Positions 11,497 through 25,141 of a DNA stretch of 64,000 bases are shown here, piece by piece. Origin of the DNA: Hordeum vulgare subsp. vulgare. Its lineage: Eukaryota; Streptophyta; Magnoliopsida; Poales; Poaceae. The stretch covers positions 113,524,189-113,588,188 of the forward strand of contig NC_058523.1 of NCBI RefSeq assembly GCF_904849725.1, read 5' to 3'. The notes under the pieces were generated by a model, which ran no database searches, was not told the origin of the DNA, and worked only from the letters and a program-made list of their open reading frames with translations. Position 1 is the stretch's first letter; each line of letters starts with the position of its first letter. The translations under genes were made by a program, and so were the position numbers.

Positions 11497-13006
11497 GCAC
11501 GGGTATGGGCAATCCCCTTGGCTTGTGCCAAGCTTGGGGGAGTTGCCCCGGTATCGTATCACCATCACATCTTTTGCCTTTACCTTTTCTTAGTTCGATC
11601 CTTTTTGGTATTATCTTTCTCTAGTAGAATAAAGTTCTTAGTGTTTTAGGATTGAGTTTTGCTTTGTGTCACCCCCGATGTATTCGAGTTCGCGAGTCAT
11701 ATAATAAAGAGTGTTTTAGTTAAGGGCCTTGCTTCATGCCATGATCTGAAAGAAAAGAATGATAAAAGAACAAAAGCATGAAAGATCATGTAATGATCTT
11801 ATGGGAAGTGATGGCTTCACATATAAAAAGAATGTTGATTGAAACTTGTTGTGGGTGGACAAACGTAGACCTTGGTCATTGCTGCAATTAATAGTAAGTA
11901 ATAAATAAAGACAGGTTCACATATAAATATATCATCTTGGGCACCATCTATGATTGTGAAGACTCAATAAACTATTGCATGCTTAGAAGTAGATGTTGGA
12001 CAAGGAAGACAACATAATGAATTATGTTTGCTTGGTTCCAAACAATGATTATATGACTAGAGATCCATTAGCATGTGACGATTGCTTCCACCCCATATCA
12101 GCCAAAACTCCCGTACCAAGTAGAGATACTACTTGTGCATCCATAAACCTTCAACCCAGTTTTGCCATGAGAGTCCACCATATGTACCTATGGATTGAAT
12201 AAGAACCCTCAAGTAAGTTGTCATCGGTGCAAGCAATAAAAATTGCTCCCTAAATATGTATGATCTATTAGTGTGTGGAAAATAAGCTTTGTACGAACGT
12301 GTGATGAGGAAGACATAAAAGCAACAGACTGCATAATTAAGTTCTTTATCACATGAGGCAATATAAAGTGACATTCCTTCACACTAAGAGGTCACACATC
12401 GAAACCTTAAAAGCGCATGACAACCTCTGCTCCCCTCTGCGAAGGGCCTATCTTGTACCTTTACTTTTTACCCTTGAAAGAGTCATGGTGATCTACACCA
12501 ATTCCTTATTTCGCCTTTATCTTGGCTAACGTCATATGCTAGGGAAAGATCTATATTCATATGTCAACTTGGAAGTAAGTATTCATGAATTATTATTGTT
12601 GACATTACCCTTGAGGTAAGCAGTTGGGAGGCGAAACTATAAGCCCCTATCTTTCTCTGTGTCCAACTGAAACTTTGATCTCATGAGTACCACGTGAGTT
12701 TTAGCAATTGTAGGAGACGAAAGGAAGATTGAGTATGTGGATTTTCTTTACAAGCTCTTATTTGACTCTTTCCAATGTTATGATAAATTGCAATTGCTTC
12801 AATGACTAAAGGCTATTGGTTGTTAATTCTCAATAAGGTTCTTGAACCATACTTTACTTTGTGAAGGAATTATCACTTTAGCATAAGAGTTTATATGATG
12901 GTATTGCTGTTCTAATCATGATCATGATGCCTGCATGTCCGTATTTTGTTTTGTCGGCACCTCTCTCTCTAAACATGTGTGCATATTTATTGATCTCGGC
13001 TTTCGC
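11497..13006 (+). other. A 3' non-coding region
   Basis: 1.5 kb with no coding frame I can support. It starts with a small hairpin (CTTGGC/GCCAAG, 11518-11533) merging into CTTGGGGGAGTTGCCCCGG (11531-11550). A similar GCTTGGGG...CCCCGG motif occurs next to the C insertion site in E (minus strand, around 45015-45035). The rest is AT-rich and otherwise featureless. Confidence 0.6.
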
Positions 13007-13022
13007 TTGAGGACAAGGGAGT
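13007..13022 (+). other. A polypurine tract
   Basis: Purine-rich TTGAGGACAAGGGAGT directly abuts the 3' LTR start, as expected for plus-strand priming. Confidence 0.75.
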
Positions 13023-14547
13023 TGATACGTCCATTTTGCATCATGCATTTATATTGATATTTATCGCTTTATGGGCTGTTATTACACTTCACGGTACAAT
13101 AATTATGCCTTTTCTCTCTTATTTTGCAAGGTTTACATGAAGAGGGAGAATGCCAGTAGCTGGATTTCTGGCCTGAAAAAGGAGCAAGTTTGAGATACCT
13201 ATTCTGCGCAACTCCAAAAGCCATGAAAATAAACGAGGATTTATTTTGGAATTTATAAAAAATAATGGGCGGAATAAGTACCAAAGGGGAGCCACGAGGA
13301 GGCCACAAGCCTGCTAGGCGCGGCCTACCCCCCTGGCCGTGCCTAGCGGGCTTGTGGGCTCCCAGTTGGCCCTCTGCCCCCCCTCTTTTGCTATAAGGAG
13401 GGTTTCGTTCCAGAAAAAATCAAGAGGAGGCTTTCGGGAGGAATCGCCGCCGCCACGAGGTGGAACTTGAGCATAACCAATCTTGAGCTCCGGTAGGGCC
13501 GTCCTGCCAGGGAAACTTCCCTCCCAGAGGGGGAAATTGTCGCCATCGTCACCACCAACACTCCTCTCATCGTAGGGGACTCATCACCATCAACATCTTC
13601 ATCAGCACCATCTCATCTCCAAACCCTAGTTCATCTCTTGTAACCAATCTCCGTCTCACGACTCTGATTTGTACTTGTAAGGTTGCTAGTAGTGTTAATT
13701 ACTCTTTGTAGTTGATGCTAGTTGGATTACTCGGTGGAAGATTATATGTTCATATCCTTGATGCTATTCAATACCTCTCTGGTCATGAATATTATTATGC
13801 TTTGTGAGTAGTCACTTTTGTTCCTGAGGACATGGGATACGTCTTGTTATAAGTAGTCATGTGAATTTGGTATTCGTTCGATATTTTGACGCGTTGTATG
13901 TTGTTTTTCCTCTAGTGGTGTTATGTGAACACCGACTACATAACACTTCACCATTATTTGGGCCTAGAGGAAGGCATTGGGAAGTAGTAAGTAGATGATG
14001 GGTTGCTAGAGTGACGGAATCTTAAACCCTAGTTTATGTGTTGCTTCATAAGGGGCTGATTTGGATCCACTAGTTTAATGCTATGATTAGACTTTGTCTT
14101 AATTCTTCTTTTGTAGTTGCGGATGCTTGCGAGAGGGGTTAACCATAAGTGGGAGGTTTGTCTAAGTAAGGGCAGAACCCAAGCACCGGTCCACCCACAT
14201 ATCAAACTATCAAATTAGCGAACGCGAATCATATGAACATGATGAAAACTAGCTTGACAGAAATTCCCATGTGTCCTCGGGAGCGCTTTACCTCCTATAA
14301 GAGTTTGTCCAGGCTTGTACCTTTCTACAAAAGGGATTGGGCCATCTTGCTGCACCTTTGTTACTTTTGTTACTTGCTACTTGCTACGAATCATCTTATC
14401 ACACAACTATATGTTACCGATAATTTCAGTGCTTGCAGAGATTACCTTGCTGAAAACCACTTGTCAGATCCTTCTGCTGCTCGTTGGATTCGACACTCTT
14501 ACTTATCGAAAGGACTATGATAGATCCCCTATACTTGTGGGTCATCA
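13023..14547 (+). repeat. A 3' LTR
   Basis: 1,525 bp, TGATAC...TCATCA, followed by the duplicated TTGAT. It keeps the full U3 inverted repeat (13287-13363) and the TATA box at 13392-13398. Confidence 0.92.
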
Positions 14548-14552
14548 TTGAT

Positions 14553-16395
14553 CGTCAGTCTTCACATGGTCGATGAGGATATTGCCCTTGAGGACATGGT
14601 CCCAAAGTAAATGATGACGAATCTGGATGTGCTTAGTCTTTGAGTGTTGTACTAGGTTGTATGCAAGCTTGATTGCACTCTCATTGTCGTAGTAGAGTGG
14701 CACATTCTTCATGTTGATGTCGTAGTCCTTGAGGGTTTGCTTCATCCATAGCAATTGAGCACGGCATGAACCATCAACAATGTACTCAGCTTCGGCAGTG
14801 GAGAGTGAAACACAGTTCTGCTTCTTTGAGGACCAGCAGACTAGTGATCTTCCGAGGAGATGAGATGTGATAGAGGTTGACTTGCGATCCACACGGTCAC
14901 CAGCATAGTCAGAATCAGAATACCCCACAAGATGAAGATTTGAGCCCTTGGGGTACCATAATCCTAATGTTGGTGTGTGAGCTAAGTATCGAAGAATATG
15001 CTTCACAGTCTTATGGTGTGATTCCTTCGGTTTTGCTTGAAAACGTGCACACATGCAAACACTAAGCATTATATCTGGCCTAGATGCACATAAGTACAGT
15101 AAAGAGCCAATCATGGAACGATATACCTGCTGATCGAATTCTTTACCATTTTCGTGAGTGCAGAGTTGGCCGTTGGTAGGCATTGGAGTCTTGGCACCTT
15201 TGCATTCGTGCATGATGGATTTCCTTAGAACATCCTTGAGGTATTTCTCCTGTGATATGAAGATTCCATTGGGTTGTTGACGAATTGGAAGACCTAAGAA
15301 GAATTTCAGCTCCCTCATCATAGACATTTGATATTCTTCACTCATCATGTAAGCAAATTCATCACTTTATCGTTTGTCAGTACAACCAAATATGATGTCA
15401 TCGACATATATATGGCACACAAATAGTTCATTATCACAGGATTTAGTGAAAAGAGTTGGATCGAGTGAACCAGGTTTGAAGGCTTTCTTCATGAGGAATT
15501 CCTTCAATGTATCATACCACGCCCGAGGGGCTTGCTTGAGACCATAGAGCACCTTTTTGAGTCTGAAGAGTTTGTCTGGATTCTTTGGATCCTCAAAACC
15601 TTGGGGCTGAGCAACATATACTTCTTACTCAAGCTTACCATTAAGGAATGCACTTTTCACATCCATTCGATATAAGATAATGTTATGACGATTAGCATAA
15701 GCAAGTAGTATTCGAATAGCTTCAAGTCTAGCAAGAGGTGCAAAAGTTTCATTGAAATCAATTCCTTCAACCTGTGTGTAGCCTTGGGCTACAAGTCGTG
15801 CCTTATTCCTCACCACTTGACCATCCTCATCTTGCTTGTTTCAGAAAATCCACTTGGTGCCGATAATATTGTGCTTGCGAGGATTTGGTCGTTCGACGAG
15901 CTCCCATACGTCATTCAACTTGAATTGAAGAAGTTCGTCTTGCATGGCTTGGATCCACTCCGGTTCCATGAAAGCCTCTACAACTTTTGAAGGTTGTGTG
16001 ATAGACACAAAGGATAAATGCCCACAAAAGTTAACTAAGCGTGAAGCTTTTGAGCGAGTGAGAGGACCTGGCGCGTTGATGTCATCGAGGATTTTGTCAA
16101 GTTCTACTTCATTTGCAATCCTCGGATGAGCTGGTTGAGAATTTCATCTGGGCTGAGGAATTGGTTCTGGAGCAATTTCCTTAGGAGCATCTTCTTGATT
16201 TTCATCAGTGCTGGGAAAGATCTCTTCATCAATTTCCTCAACGGGAACAATGTCTTCAGTAGCTTTGAGCTTTATTGCTTCCTCAGGAGACAACTTATCT
16301 GGATCAGGAGGCAATTGCTCTCTTTGCGAGCCATTAGTTTCATCGAACCGCACATCTACGGTCTCAACAACCTTTTTGTGATAGGTGTTGAAGAC
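14553..16395 (-). pseudogene. M1 pol: integrase tail, reverse transcriptase and RNase H
   Basis: Minus-strand continuation of M1 pol between the nested elements, in one frame. From the right: [13 protein letters not shown] (integrase tail); RT start TKWIF...[35 protein letters not shown] (about 15630); [18 protein letters not shown] (about 15400); RNase H with YSDSDYAGDR (about 14910) and STAEAEYI. In-frame stops include ones near 16142, 15838, 15625 and 15367. At least one (CGA to TGA near 15838) fits C-to-T change. No frameshift was seen in this piece. The last codons continue at 4305. Confidence 0.9.
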
Positions 16396-19300
16396 TGTGA
16401 CGCCCTCGGCTTAATCGTACGCTAACCGAACATGCAAATGCGAACGATCAAACCCAAGGACTCACGGGAAGATATCACAACACAACTCTAGACACAAATA
16501 AAATAACATCAGCTTCATATTACAAGCGAGGGGCCTCGAGGGCTAGAATACGAATGCTCGATAAACACACGAGTCAGCGGAAGCAACAAATATCTGAGTA
16601 CAGACATAAAACATGGGGTGGCTTAGAGAAGGCTAGTACAAAAGATACAACGATCGAACGAGGCGAGGCCTCCTGCCTGGGAACCTCCTAACTACTCCTG
16701 ATCATCAGTGGCCTCCACGTAGTAGTAGGCACCGTCGGGGTAGCAGTCGTCGGCGGTGGGGACCTCCATCTCCTGGGCTCCATCATCTGGTCGCAGCAAA
16801 CGGATCAAGGGAACAAGGGGGGAGCAAAGCAGCGGTGAGTACTCATCCAAAGTACCCGCAAGTCTTACATCAGAGCTATTCTAATTATGCATCACTATCA
16901 AAGAAGGGGGTTATATGTGGACTGACTGCAGCAATGCGAGAATAGAGAGGGAAGGCCTAGTCCTATCGAATACTAGCATCTTCAGGGTCTTGCAGCAATA
17001 GACGAGAGTAGAACACGGGTAAAACATTAATAGTCATATTGTTGCAGCAATATTAAAGTGAGGTCACACCTAAAGATCCTCCGTCGACTCCCTGCGAGGA
17101 AGCAATCCCGAGGCAAACTAATTCCAGTTAAGTAACAATTGTAGTTGTAAAAGATCGGGGCACAACTCCAAGTCGTCCTGTAACTGTGGACACGGCTATC
17201 CGAATAGTTAATTTTCATCCCTGCAGGGGTGCACCACATGTCCCGTCACGCTCGATAACACTCTGGCCGGACATACTTTTCTGGGTCCTGCCCGACCTCG
17301 GAATATCGACACGTTGCAGCCCCACCTAAGACTAATCAGTGAGGCCAGCCCGTCGGTCTAAATCCTAAGCACAAAGGGTTCGTGGGCCCAGTTCCCCTTC
17401 ACGCTCCTGCACGTGGCGTGGGCGGCCGACGTCAGTCCTAGCATCCCTTAATCACAAGCGCGATGCATCTCGGGACCACTCGGGTGCGTGCCGCTACATT
17501 GCTGGCATCTGAAAAGCTTCGGCTGATACCGCGACGCCGATTACCCATAATTCTTCCCGCGTAGCCGGTTAGTGCGAAAAGGTCTCCGACCAACCCAGAT
17601 CAAATACCCAAATCCATTAACATTTTAATTAGGCCAACAACACAGTCTCACGGGAATCCACCCGTCTTACAACTAATCACCAATGATCCCAGTAACATGG
17701 TCGAGTAACTGTGTGGTCGTAACATCGGGGGGAATCCGAGGTATCACCCTCGTTGGACTCCGAACGATGTACCCGTCAAGGTGGGCTTGGAGGAAATCAC
17801 CCTCGGGGGTCCCACACTTGAGGGGTTGCACGACAGAGGCGTCATTGGGAATGGTGAAAGAGGAATCACCGTCGATAACCATGACCGACTAGCTATACTA
17901 CAGAGATATCATCAGGAGTACTTAGAGAGGTGTCACCCTCGGTACCCGATAGTATCTCTGTAGCGTCATACAACGAAGGGGGGTGAATGTGCTGTGTCGG
18001 GTCTGGCTCGTCGATCAGAGATCGAGATTGAAAAACAAGCGGGGCAACTGAACTACGGGGTCAGAGGGGATGACTCCTCCACCTATACTAAGCAGATTAA
18101 AGGTACAGGACTGAAAGTAGCAGTTCATCAAAAACAGGCTATGCATCAAATATAGGAGCTAACTACAACAGTAGCAAAATACTAATGCAAGTAGTAGGAA
18201 GAAAGACATAGGCGATATAGGAATGATCAAGGGGAGTTTGCTTGCCTTGCTGCTCTGCGGCAAAGGACTGATCGGCAGGGTCGTAGATGTACCCGGCAGC
18301 AGCGTCAGTCTCGGGGTCTACCGGTAAGAAGAGGGGGAAGAAACAATAAATAATAGCACCGATGCAACACAAAGCATGACATGGCAAGATGCAGGCTAGA
18401 CATGAGCTAACGCAGCAACATCCGTCATAGACGGGTCGGAAGAATATCTGACGATATTTTCCGGGTCTCGGGCTACTACCGGTTATACTGGAAACGATGG
18501 AAAAGTTCCATGTTTGCTATGCTAGGGACGCGTGACAGACGAACGGGCCGTGTATCCGGGTTCGTCTCGTTTTGCTGATCCACTTTCATGTTGAAAATAT
18601 TTTGATCTGACTTACGGATTATTTAATATTAATTTTTAAAGTTTTATTCAACAATTAGGAATTAAAAACAGATTTAATTATTTTAATAAAATCCCAATAT
18701 GACATCATCGGGATGTCATGCTGACATCAGCAGTTGACTGGTCAATTGACCAGTGGGTCCCGAACGTCATAGGCACAAGTTTTAATATCGATTAAATATT
18801 GATTTATCAGATTAATTTAGTGGGGGACCCACGTGTCATACTCTAATTATTCTAATTAATTAATTTAACTAATATACCTATTTATTTATTTAGTAAAAAC
18901 ATTATTTTTATTTTTACTTTAACTATCGCGTGGGGCCTCCCTGTCATAGACAGCGGGTGCATTGGCCCCACCGGTAAGTGGCCTAAGGCTATTTACTCAT
19001 TTTATTATAGATACCTAACCGTGCAAATATCGTATTCATCTAAATATCCATATACGCAAATACATACATCGCATCTCATACATACATACATACATACGCA
19101 TCTAATACATCATTTATTTTTTTTATTTTCTCTCAAAACTCTCATCTCCCTCTCTGTTAACAGAGAGACACAGAATTCTCTCTGTGCTAACTCAACATAG
19201 AAGAACCAAATGTTCAAACCTTCCTACCGGAGTCTACCGTCGACGGATCGGGGTCCCGTTTGCTGGAACGGAACCGGGGCGGTGAGGGGAACGCGACGGT

Positions 19301-20501
19301 GGGAGGAGCCCGAGGAGGGGCTCACCGACGTTGACGGGAGGGGCCGGTGAAGCCGGAGTTCGCGGGAAGGGGCGGAGGAGACGGCGTGGAGGCGGACGAG
19401 GCGGTGACGGTGACGATGATGCCGGTCACCGGAGAGGTCGTGCCGGCGAGGGGGAGCCGGCCGGATCCGGCGAGGCGAAGAAGTCTCCCTGCCCGGTCCC
19501 TCCTGGACCGAGCGGGAGGAAGGCCGACGGGGGCGGGGTTGTAGGCCGGCGAGGTGGAGGGCCGAGGTGGCCGGGGCCCTGCCGGCGGGGTGGAGGCCGA
19601 GGGGGGGGGGGGGCTCGCCGGCGGGAAGGAGGAGGCCGTGGGGCAGGGGCTCGTCGGCGGGAAGGAGGAGGCCGTGGGGCAGGGCTCGCCGGCGGGAAGG
19701 AGGAGGCCGTGGGGCAGGGGCTCGCCGGCGGGAGGAGAGGATGGCTGGTGGGGGAGTGGCTCTACGGCGGGGGGGGGGGGGGGGCAGGCGCGCTGGCCAA
19801 GTAGGGGTGGATCTGAGAGGGGGGGCGACGGGAGGAGAGGAGGGGTCCTCGGTTGGGGTGGGAGGACGACAGAAGGGGGACGGGAGGAGACCGATAGGTG
19901 GGGGGGCTCGGTCTGGAGGTGGGAGGTGGGGGTAACGAGAGAGAGAGAGATGGGATCGTGTGGGGGGGGGGGGGTTGGGGCTCGTGCGCTCGGGGGGGGG
20001 GGGAGGGGGAGCGAACAGGGGAGGGCCCGAGCGGGAGGGGTAGGTGGCGATGGGGCTCGTGGGGAGAGAGTCCCTAGCGGCGGGCAGGGGGAGTTGGGGA
20101 GCGAGCGGGGCGCCCCCTAGGGTTAGCTGCGGTTGGGCCGGTGGGGGCGGTTGGGGCTTGGCCAGTTGGGCCACTTGGCCCAGCTCGGCCAAGGGTGGGG
20201 GGGGGTGTTTTGCCTTTTTTTTATTTGTATTTCATTTTCAGTTTTATTTTACCCTTTTGTTTATTTCTTTATACAAATTTTTATTTTCTGCATTCTAATT
20301 AAAAAAGCATATTAACCACTATTATGTGCTATAACTCAAACATTTTTATTGTTCTTACATTTGAAAATTTAATTCGTTTGTCTTTAAAATAAAAATGATA
20401 ACTGTTTTGACTTTTATTTAGTGACAACCTAGCTCAGTTAAATATGATGACCTAGCATCATTAGGGTGCGGTTACTGTAGCTTAATTACCGGGGTGTCAC
20501 A
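16396..20501 (-). repeat. B 3' LTR
   Basis: 4,106 bp. The U3/R side (20501 toward 19200) is extremely GC-rich with long G runs on the plus strand and a 36-bp tandem repeat; the rest is ordinary. A ~320-codon Pro/Arg-rich open frame on the element's sense strand (20192-19224) is probably a by-product of this GC-rich leader. Confidence 0.9.
19612..19735 (-). repeat. 36-bp tandem repeat in B 3' LTR
   Basis: About 3.3 copies of a ~36-bp unit beginning GCTCGCCGGCGGGAAGG and containing GGCCGTGGGGCAGGG. The same array is in the other LTR at 28345-28468 with slightly different copies. Confidence 0.85.
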
Positions 20502-20516
20502 ACTCTCCCCTACTAA
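20502..20516 (-). other. B polypurine tract
   Basis: On the minus strand AGTAGGGGAGAGT sits directly before the 3' LTR start TGTGACACC. Confidence 0.75.
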
Positions 20517-20537
20517 CAAGAATTCTCGTCCCGAGAA

Positions 20538-21128
20538 TTAAGAGGTAGAAGTAAAGAGCTCGGGGTGTTCATCACGAAGATGATCCTCGCGTTCGCAAGT
20601 GGCCTCTGCTTCGGAATGATTCGACCACTGGACTTTAAGGAACTTGGTGACCTTGCGGCGAGTCTTACGTTCGGCTTGGTCGAGAATGCGGACCGGATGC
20701 TCTTTATAAGAGAGGTCTTGCTGCAGCTCAAGCATACCATGATCCGCTGCTCGGATAGGATCCTTGAAGCAGCGACGGAGTTGAGAAGCATGGAAGACAT
20801 CGTGAACCTGAGATAGGTTCGCCGGCAGTTCCAAATTGATAAGCCATTTTTTTCGCCTTTCGAAAACAATGAAAGGACCAATATAGCGAGAAGCTAACTT
20901 GCTCTTGATGTTAAAACAATGTGCACCTTTCATTGGTGTGACGTGAAGATCAGCCTTTTCGCCACGTTGATATACCATATCTTGATGATGACGGTCATAC
21001 CGACTCATCTGACGAGACTGAGCAACCTTCAGATTGTCATGAAAAATGTGGACTTGATCTTTATTATGTTGGATAATATCCGGACCGAAGAGTGATCGGT
21101 GCATTGAACGGTGGCTCGAGAATTTCAT
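20538..21128 (-). pseudogene. B pol remnant: integrase C-terminus with chromodomain-like tail
   Basis: A 196-codon minus-strand frame with no internal stop. Seen in order: a piece matching the region after the integrase core (SLFGPDIIQ..., KVAQSRQMSRYD), the integrase C-terminal module (GEKADLHVTPMKG, KLASRYIGPF, LELPANLSQVHDVFHASQLRRC), and a chromodomain-like tail (EHPVRILDQ, LKVQWSNHSEAEATCE, HPELF). This is the end of pol in Tekay/Del-type chromoviruses. It begins abruptly, with no catalytic core, RT, protease or gag upstream. It probably survives as a relic at the junction with the purine tract, though the open frame might mean it is still constrained. Confidence 0.75.
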
Positions 21129-24100
21129 ACGAAGCCAAGTGTAAAGGATACTTTGGAGTCAAAGATGTACAGGCGAGTCAGGTTTCAATCCTGTGGAACT
21201 TTGGGTTATGGGTCCACCATGTGGGCCAAGAGAAGACAGAGGGGTGACATATTAAATGGTCTTGGTAACAAGACATGTCAGAGGATAACCTGTCAGTTAT
21301 ATTGGCAACATCGTCGATACCAAGGGCGGGGAACGAATAGAACCATTTTCCTGCTCGTTGAAACGAGGCGGGCCAATAGGCAAGATTCTGTCCACCGGCG
21401 GCTACCGGAATGTTATCCACAATAGTAACACGGTCTTACTGACAGAGTTGTACACCAAGAATTTTACCTAAGCAGGGAATTAACACTGCTTAGATAAGTT
21501 ATGCCACGATAAAAATCAAACAGACCAATGGGAAGGGAAAATGTGTTCACACACACTAGTATTAGAGTATACCATTCCCGAGGAAATCCTAGAGTATGGT
21601 ATACATGATAGGTCATCCAGTACATAACCACCTTGGTAAAGAGACAAGAAGAATCATCATGTTTATCCATACCATGTGGTTTGGATAATTGATCAGGAAC
21701 AATTTAGCATCGCGCTTCCAATTGTTCCTGTTGAATTTAGAGTACCACATCCGTGCTTTGGGGTAACATCGACATGGTCATCAGATAAAGGTTGGACTTA
21801 TGGATATACAAAGAGGAACCAGGAGGGACAACTTACAAAGTTAAGTCATACAATTTCCTCATGGTAGAATGGCGAACCTTACATATGGAAGGATTTATAA
21901 CAATAGGTCCTCCGACCCAGTGTGCCAGACAAGACATCACTGTACCGGTTTTCCCAAAGACCAAAGTTATAATTATTGGGAAATGTTCCAACCATCATAT
22001 CTGCCAGAGAATTAGATCCGATTGGTGCCGGGACACCTCACACTCAAGATGACTCAGAAGAAAAATGAAGACGCAAGATTCTCATGATATGAACTACACA
22101 AGAAATTCTTGAATCAAGAGTTTGATTTAATACATATGAACACAATGTCAAGACATTCGTGCCCACATAGAATTTGTATGTCAAAATGCAACTGGGTTCT
22201 CATTTGGACACCATCATCGAGGATAACAAGGCTCCATGTGTAAGTATGGATTAGCTCTTATGAAAGAACTCCTTTTCCTTGATCAAATCAGTCAGTAGCT
22301 TGACGTGCTAAGAGAAATTATATGGAGTGAGGATAGCAAATCATCAAAACATATAACACTTCGCACATGCGTGAATGATTTGGTATTTCACGAGAGGAAG
22401 CGAAACAAAACTTTCCGTATTCACGGCGGAAAGAGTGCACGTGAACTTTGGGAAATACACTCCTACTATCCACATATTCTTCATGAGCTAGGCACAAGGA
22501 TAATGATTTCAAGAGCTTCATCGTGGTACATAGAGAAGTTGAGGGTGTGGCTGATAGGCTCAACAGCAATCCCTCAAGGTTTTACCAGTGTTGAACTTCC
22601 AAAATTTATAATATTAAGGAGATAGCATTTGTCAAATCAAATGGTATAATGTCGTATGCTCGAGGGAACAACAACAATTAAACATTGGTCGAAGGGTGCA
22701 CTCGGAAATACGGGTTGAGTAGCACAACCAATGCTAAAATGATGAGTCAACACCCAACACACCAAGAAGGAAACAATCAGTTGTTAACCTCAAGGGGATA
22801 GGGTTGACAGAAGTACGGGAATCACACATGAGAGTTCATTTGTCGGTATACCGGTTAGAAACAACACGGGACCAAGAAATGAATGGTGACGGCGAGAAAT
22901 ATTACTATATCAAGAATTCTTAAGAGGCATGCAATCCTCACGACATTCTTGACATAAAAGATAGTAATACTTCAAGGCAGAGGATAACATAAGCAGAAAA
23001 GCAAGGAACTTAAGGGACAACACCAAACACGAACATGTTTGTGTTGGCGGGGAGGCAAAAAGGTTGTTGATGAAAACACAAATCATCAAGGGGCAAGGAT
23101 GGCATTTCTCATCATGCATTTGATCGATACCCTGCAAGAGCTCGGCATGCTGACGATGACCACGGCACAATTGTCGAGAACGTCACGAAGATGTAATCGA
23201 TCAGCGGCGACATTAAGCAAGGGAATGGTGAAGCTACAGGTTGTCGGAAACACAGATAAGACTGCTAGCTTAGAATTGAGATTGCCTTTCAAGACAACCA
23301 ACATGATGTGGAAAGCTGGATGCAAGCTTATCGCACAGTTGGAATCGTGTTCCAGGGATGAAGGGTATAGATAGCATGGTCGAGCTCCAACATGACGATG
23401 ACGATGTAGCTTAACAACTTGGAATGACAGGATCGAGTACAAACTCGTAAACAAGGAAGATTACTAAAAATTGTTGAATCACAATGCGTACTCGATTCAG
23501 TTATCGATGTACTCGCGTGTCCAAAAATTCAAAGTACGAGGAAAAACTGGAATAAATGAAGATATCATAGTTGATGAGGAGCTCACAAGATGTTATATTG
23601 CTCCGCGATATCCTCGAGCTACAAGGAATAATACTCGGAGGTAGATCAAATTTAAGGTTTGGACCGATGTATCGATCTGAAGAAGACAAGTACTTTAACT
23701 CGTCTGAGAATTGAAATTAAGGTAGGACAACATGGTCGAAACCACGATTACAAAGGACAAGATCACCGATACCAGATTAAACCACATAATGAATTGATTA
23801 ATTATACGAGAAGTTTCTATGATAGGATCAACGTCGTTTCCATGGGCATGAACACAAAGTTCAAGGTCGACTCCCACTTCATCAATGCATCACCTGCCAT
23901 TTATTCCTCGCCTTGGCTCAAGTTGTAGCTTGAAAGAACATTTGGAAAAACACCAGAAGAGCAAGACTTGTGAAAACTCTTCAGGTCATATTGATTAAGG
24001 AAGGCACATGTTCAACCCATCAGGGCATCTTAGGAACATATACCACAAACTTCAAGAGTAATTAACACATGCTTGAAGGGCATGGCTGACAAATCGTATG

Positions 24101-25129
24101 GTACAACTTATCAAAGGGAGAAGACACAATTTACTAATGGCATCATGTGTCAGGGGAAGCAATCACAAGAATTTTCTAAAGCAAAGGATGCCGTCGGATA
24201 ATAACTCGGAATGAGTCTGACAATCCCCAAATGATCTGATGTGAGTAATGATACTCAATCAGAGGGATATAGGATGCAATGCATCGTGTTAATAGACATC
24301 TGAAAAATATCGATACTTAATTACCAAAGGAATTATGATTTCCAGGTTGGCGTATCATAATCAGATGCTCCAATCAAATACAAGTAGGTTGAATGGACTT
24401 AGATGGACAACCCACCAAAATTTGATTTGTCGAGAACCAACTCGGTCTGGGAGGACGTCTGAGCTGGTAGAAAATTTATGAGCCACAACAGATGATCGTG
24501 TGCATTCACAAAAAGGTAGAATCAATAAAATCACAGGAAAATCATAAAGGATTTTAATGAATGCTGCTAGACATATGGATTTAACCATAATGCAAGCAGG
24601 TGAGAAAGGTCATGAACATGTGGCTACGGAGGATTTCGGAAGACCGAATAGTAACTCAGAGAGCTATCGGAACCCATGACAACTGATGACGGACAAATCC
24701 CCGATAAGGTAATTCGTTGCATCTCGTAATAACAAGAACAATTGGGGAAGAAAGTATGAACGACATATGTATGTAGTCATCCATAGTGGTAGTCGGAGGA
24801 AAGGAAATCGCAAGAGCGATAAGCACTAGTTCTCGAGATAACATCAGAGAGTAACTTCGGAGTCTTCTGATAGATCAAGCGATCGTCTGAAATACGAGAC
24901 TCCCTGGGAGGAAATATTTACGCGAACCTAATGTTAGAGTTAGTAAAATCTTTGACCCGAAAGAGAAGAGAAAGTAGAGCCCAGAGTATAGGAAAGGAGT
25001 AAAAGATACTAATACCACCCAATTGAGATGTGGGCCCGTAAGCCACAACATTAGTGTTAGTAAAGTTTTTCAAACACTAGACTCAACTTCGGCCAAGGAG
25101 TTGGAAAGGGGGCTACCTACAGGCAGTTG
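21129..25129 (-). other. B internal non-coding region
   Basis: Four kilobases in which I could recognise no gag, protease, RT or RNase H motif on either strand. The longest open frames are about 120 codons, resemble nothing known to me and lack coding-like features. Composition is unlike the GC-rich LTR. A profile search would be needed to exclude very degraded pol. Confidence 0.6.
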
Positions 25130-25141
25130 GCTCTGATACCA
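25130..25141 (-). other. B primer-binding site (initiator tRNA-Met)
   Basis: GCTCTGATACCA on the plus strand is the complement of TGGTATCAGAGC, the standard plant initiator-tRNA-Met site. It lies three bases inside the 5' LTR boundary on the minus strand. Confidence 0.85.

Larger units (their letters stand above)
4306..14547 (+). mobile_element. A: complete Athila-type Ty3/gypsy retrotransposon (10.24 kb)
   Basis: LTRs at 4306-5809 and 13023-14547 both start TGATACGTCC and end GGGTCATCA. The 5-bp target duplication is TTGAT (4301-4305 and 14548-14552). A tRNA-Asp-like primer site follows the 5' LTR after 10 bases, and a purine tract precedes the 3' LTR. One gag-pro-RT-RH-IN frame (5916-10694) is followed by a small ORF (10976-11496). 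Integrase after RNase H marks Ty3/gypsy; the gag and protease type and the FMDD RT motif fit the Athila lineage. It is inserted in M1. The LTRs differ by many substitutions and an indel near 4600, so it is not recent. Confidence 0.92.

Noticed and set aside
19612..19735. Tandem array as a CRISPR-like locus
   Set aside because: Direct head-to-tail repeats with no unique spacers, inside an LTR of a plant element.
19224..20192. 322-codon Pro/Arg-rich minus-strand frame in the B LTR (similar in the other LTR)
   Set aside because: It lies in a GC-rich low-complexity leader and is not kept in one frame between the two LTRs. High GC alone removes stop codons.
23659..23928. Open frames in the B interior as possible genes
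   Set aside because: Short, no recognisable motif, no support from homologous copies in the window.
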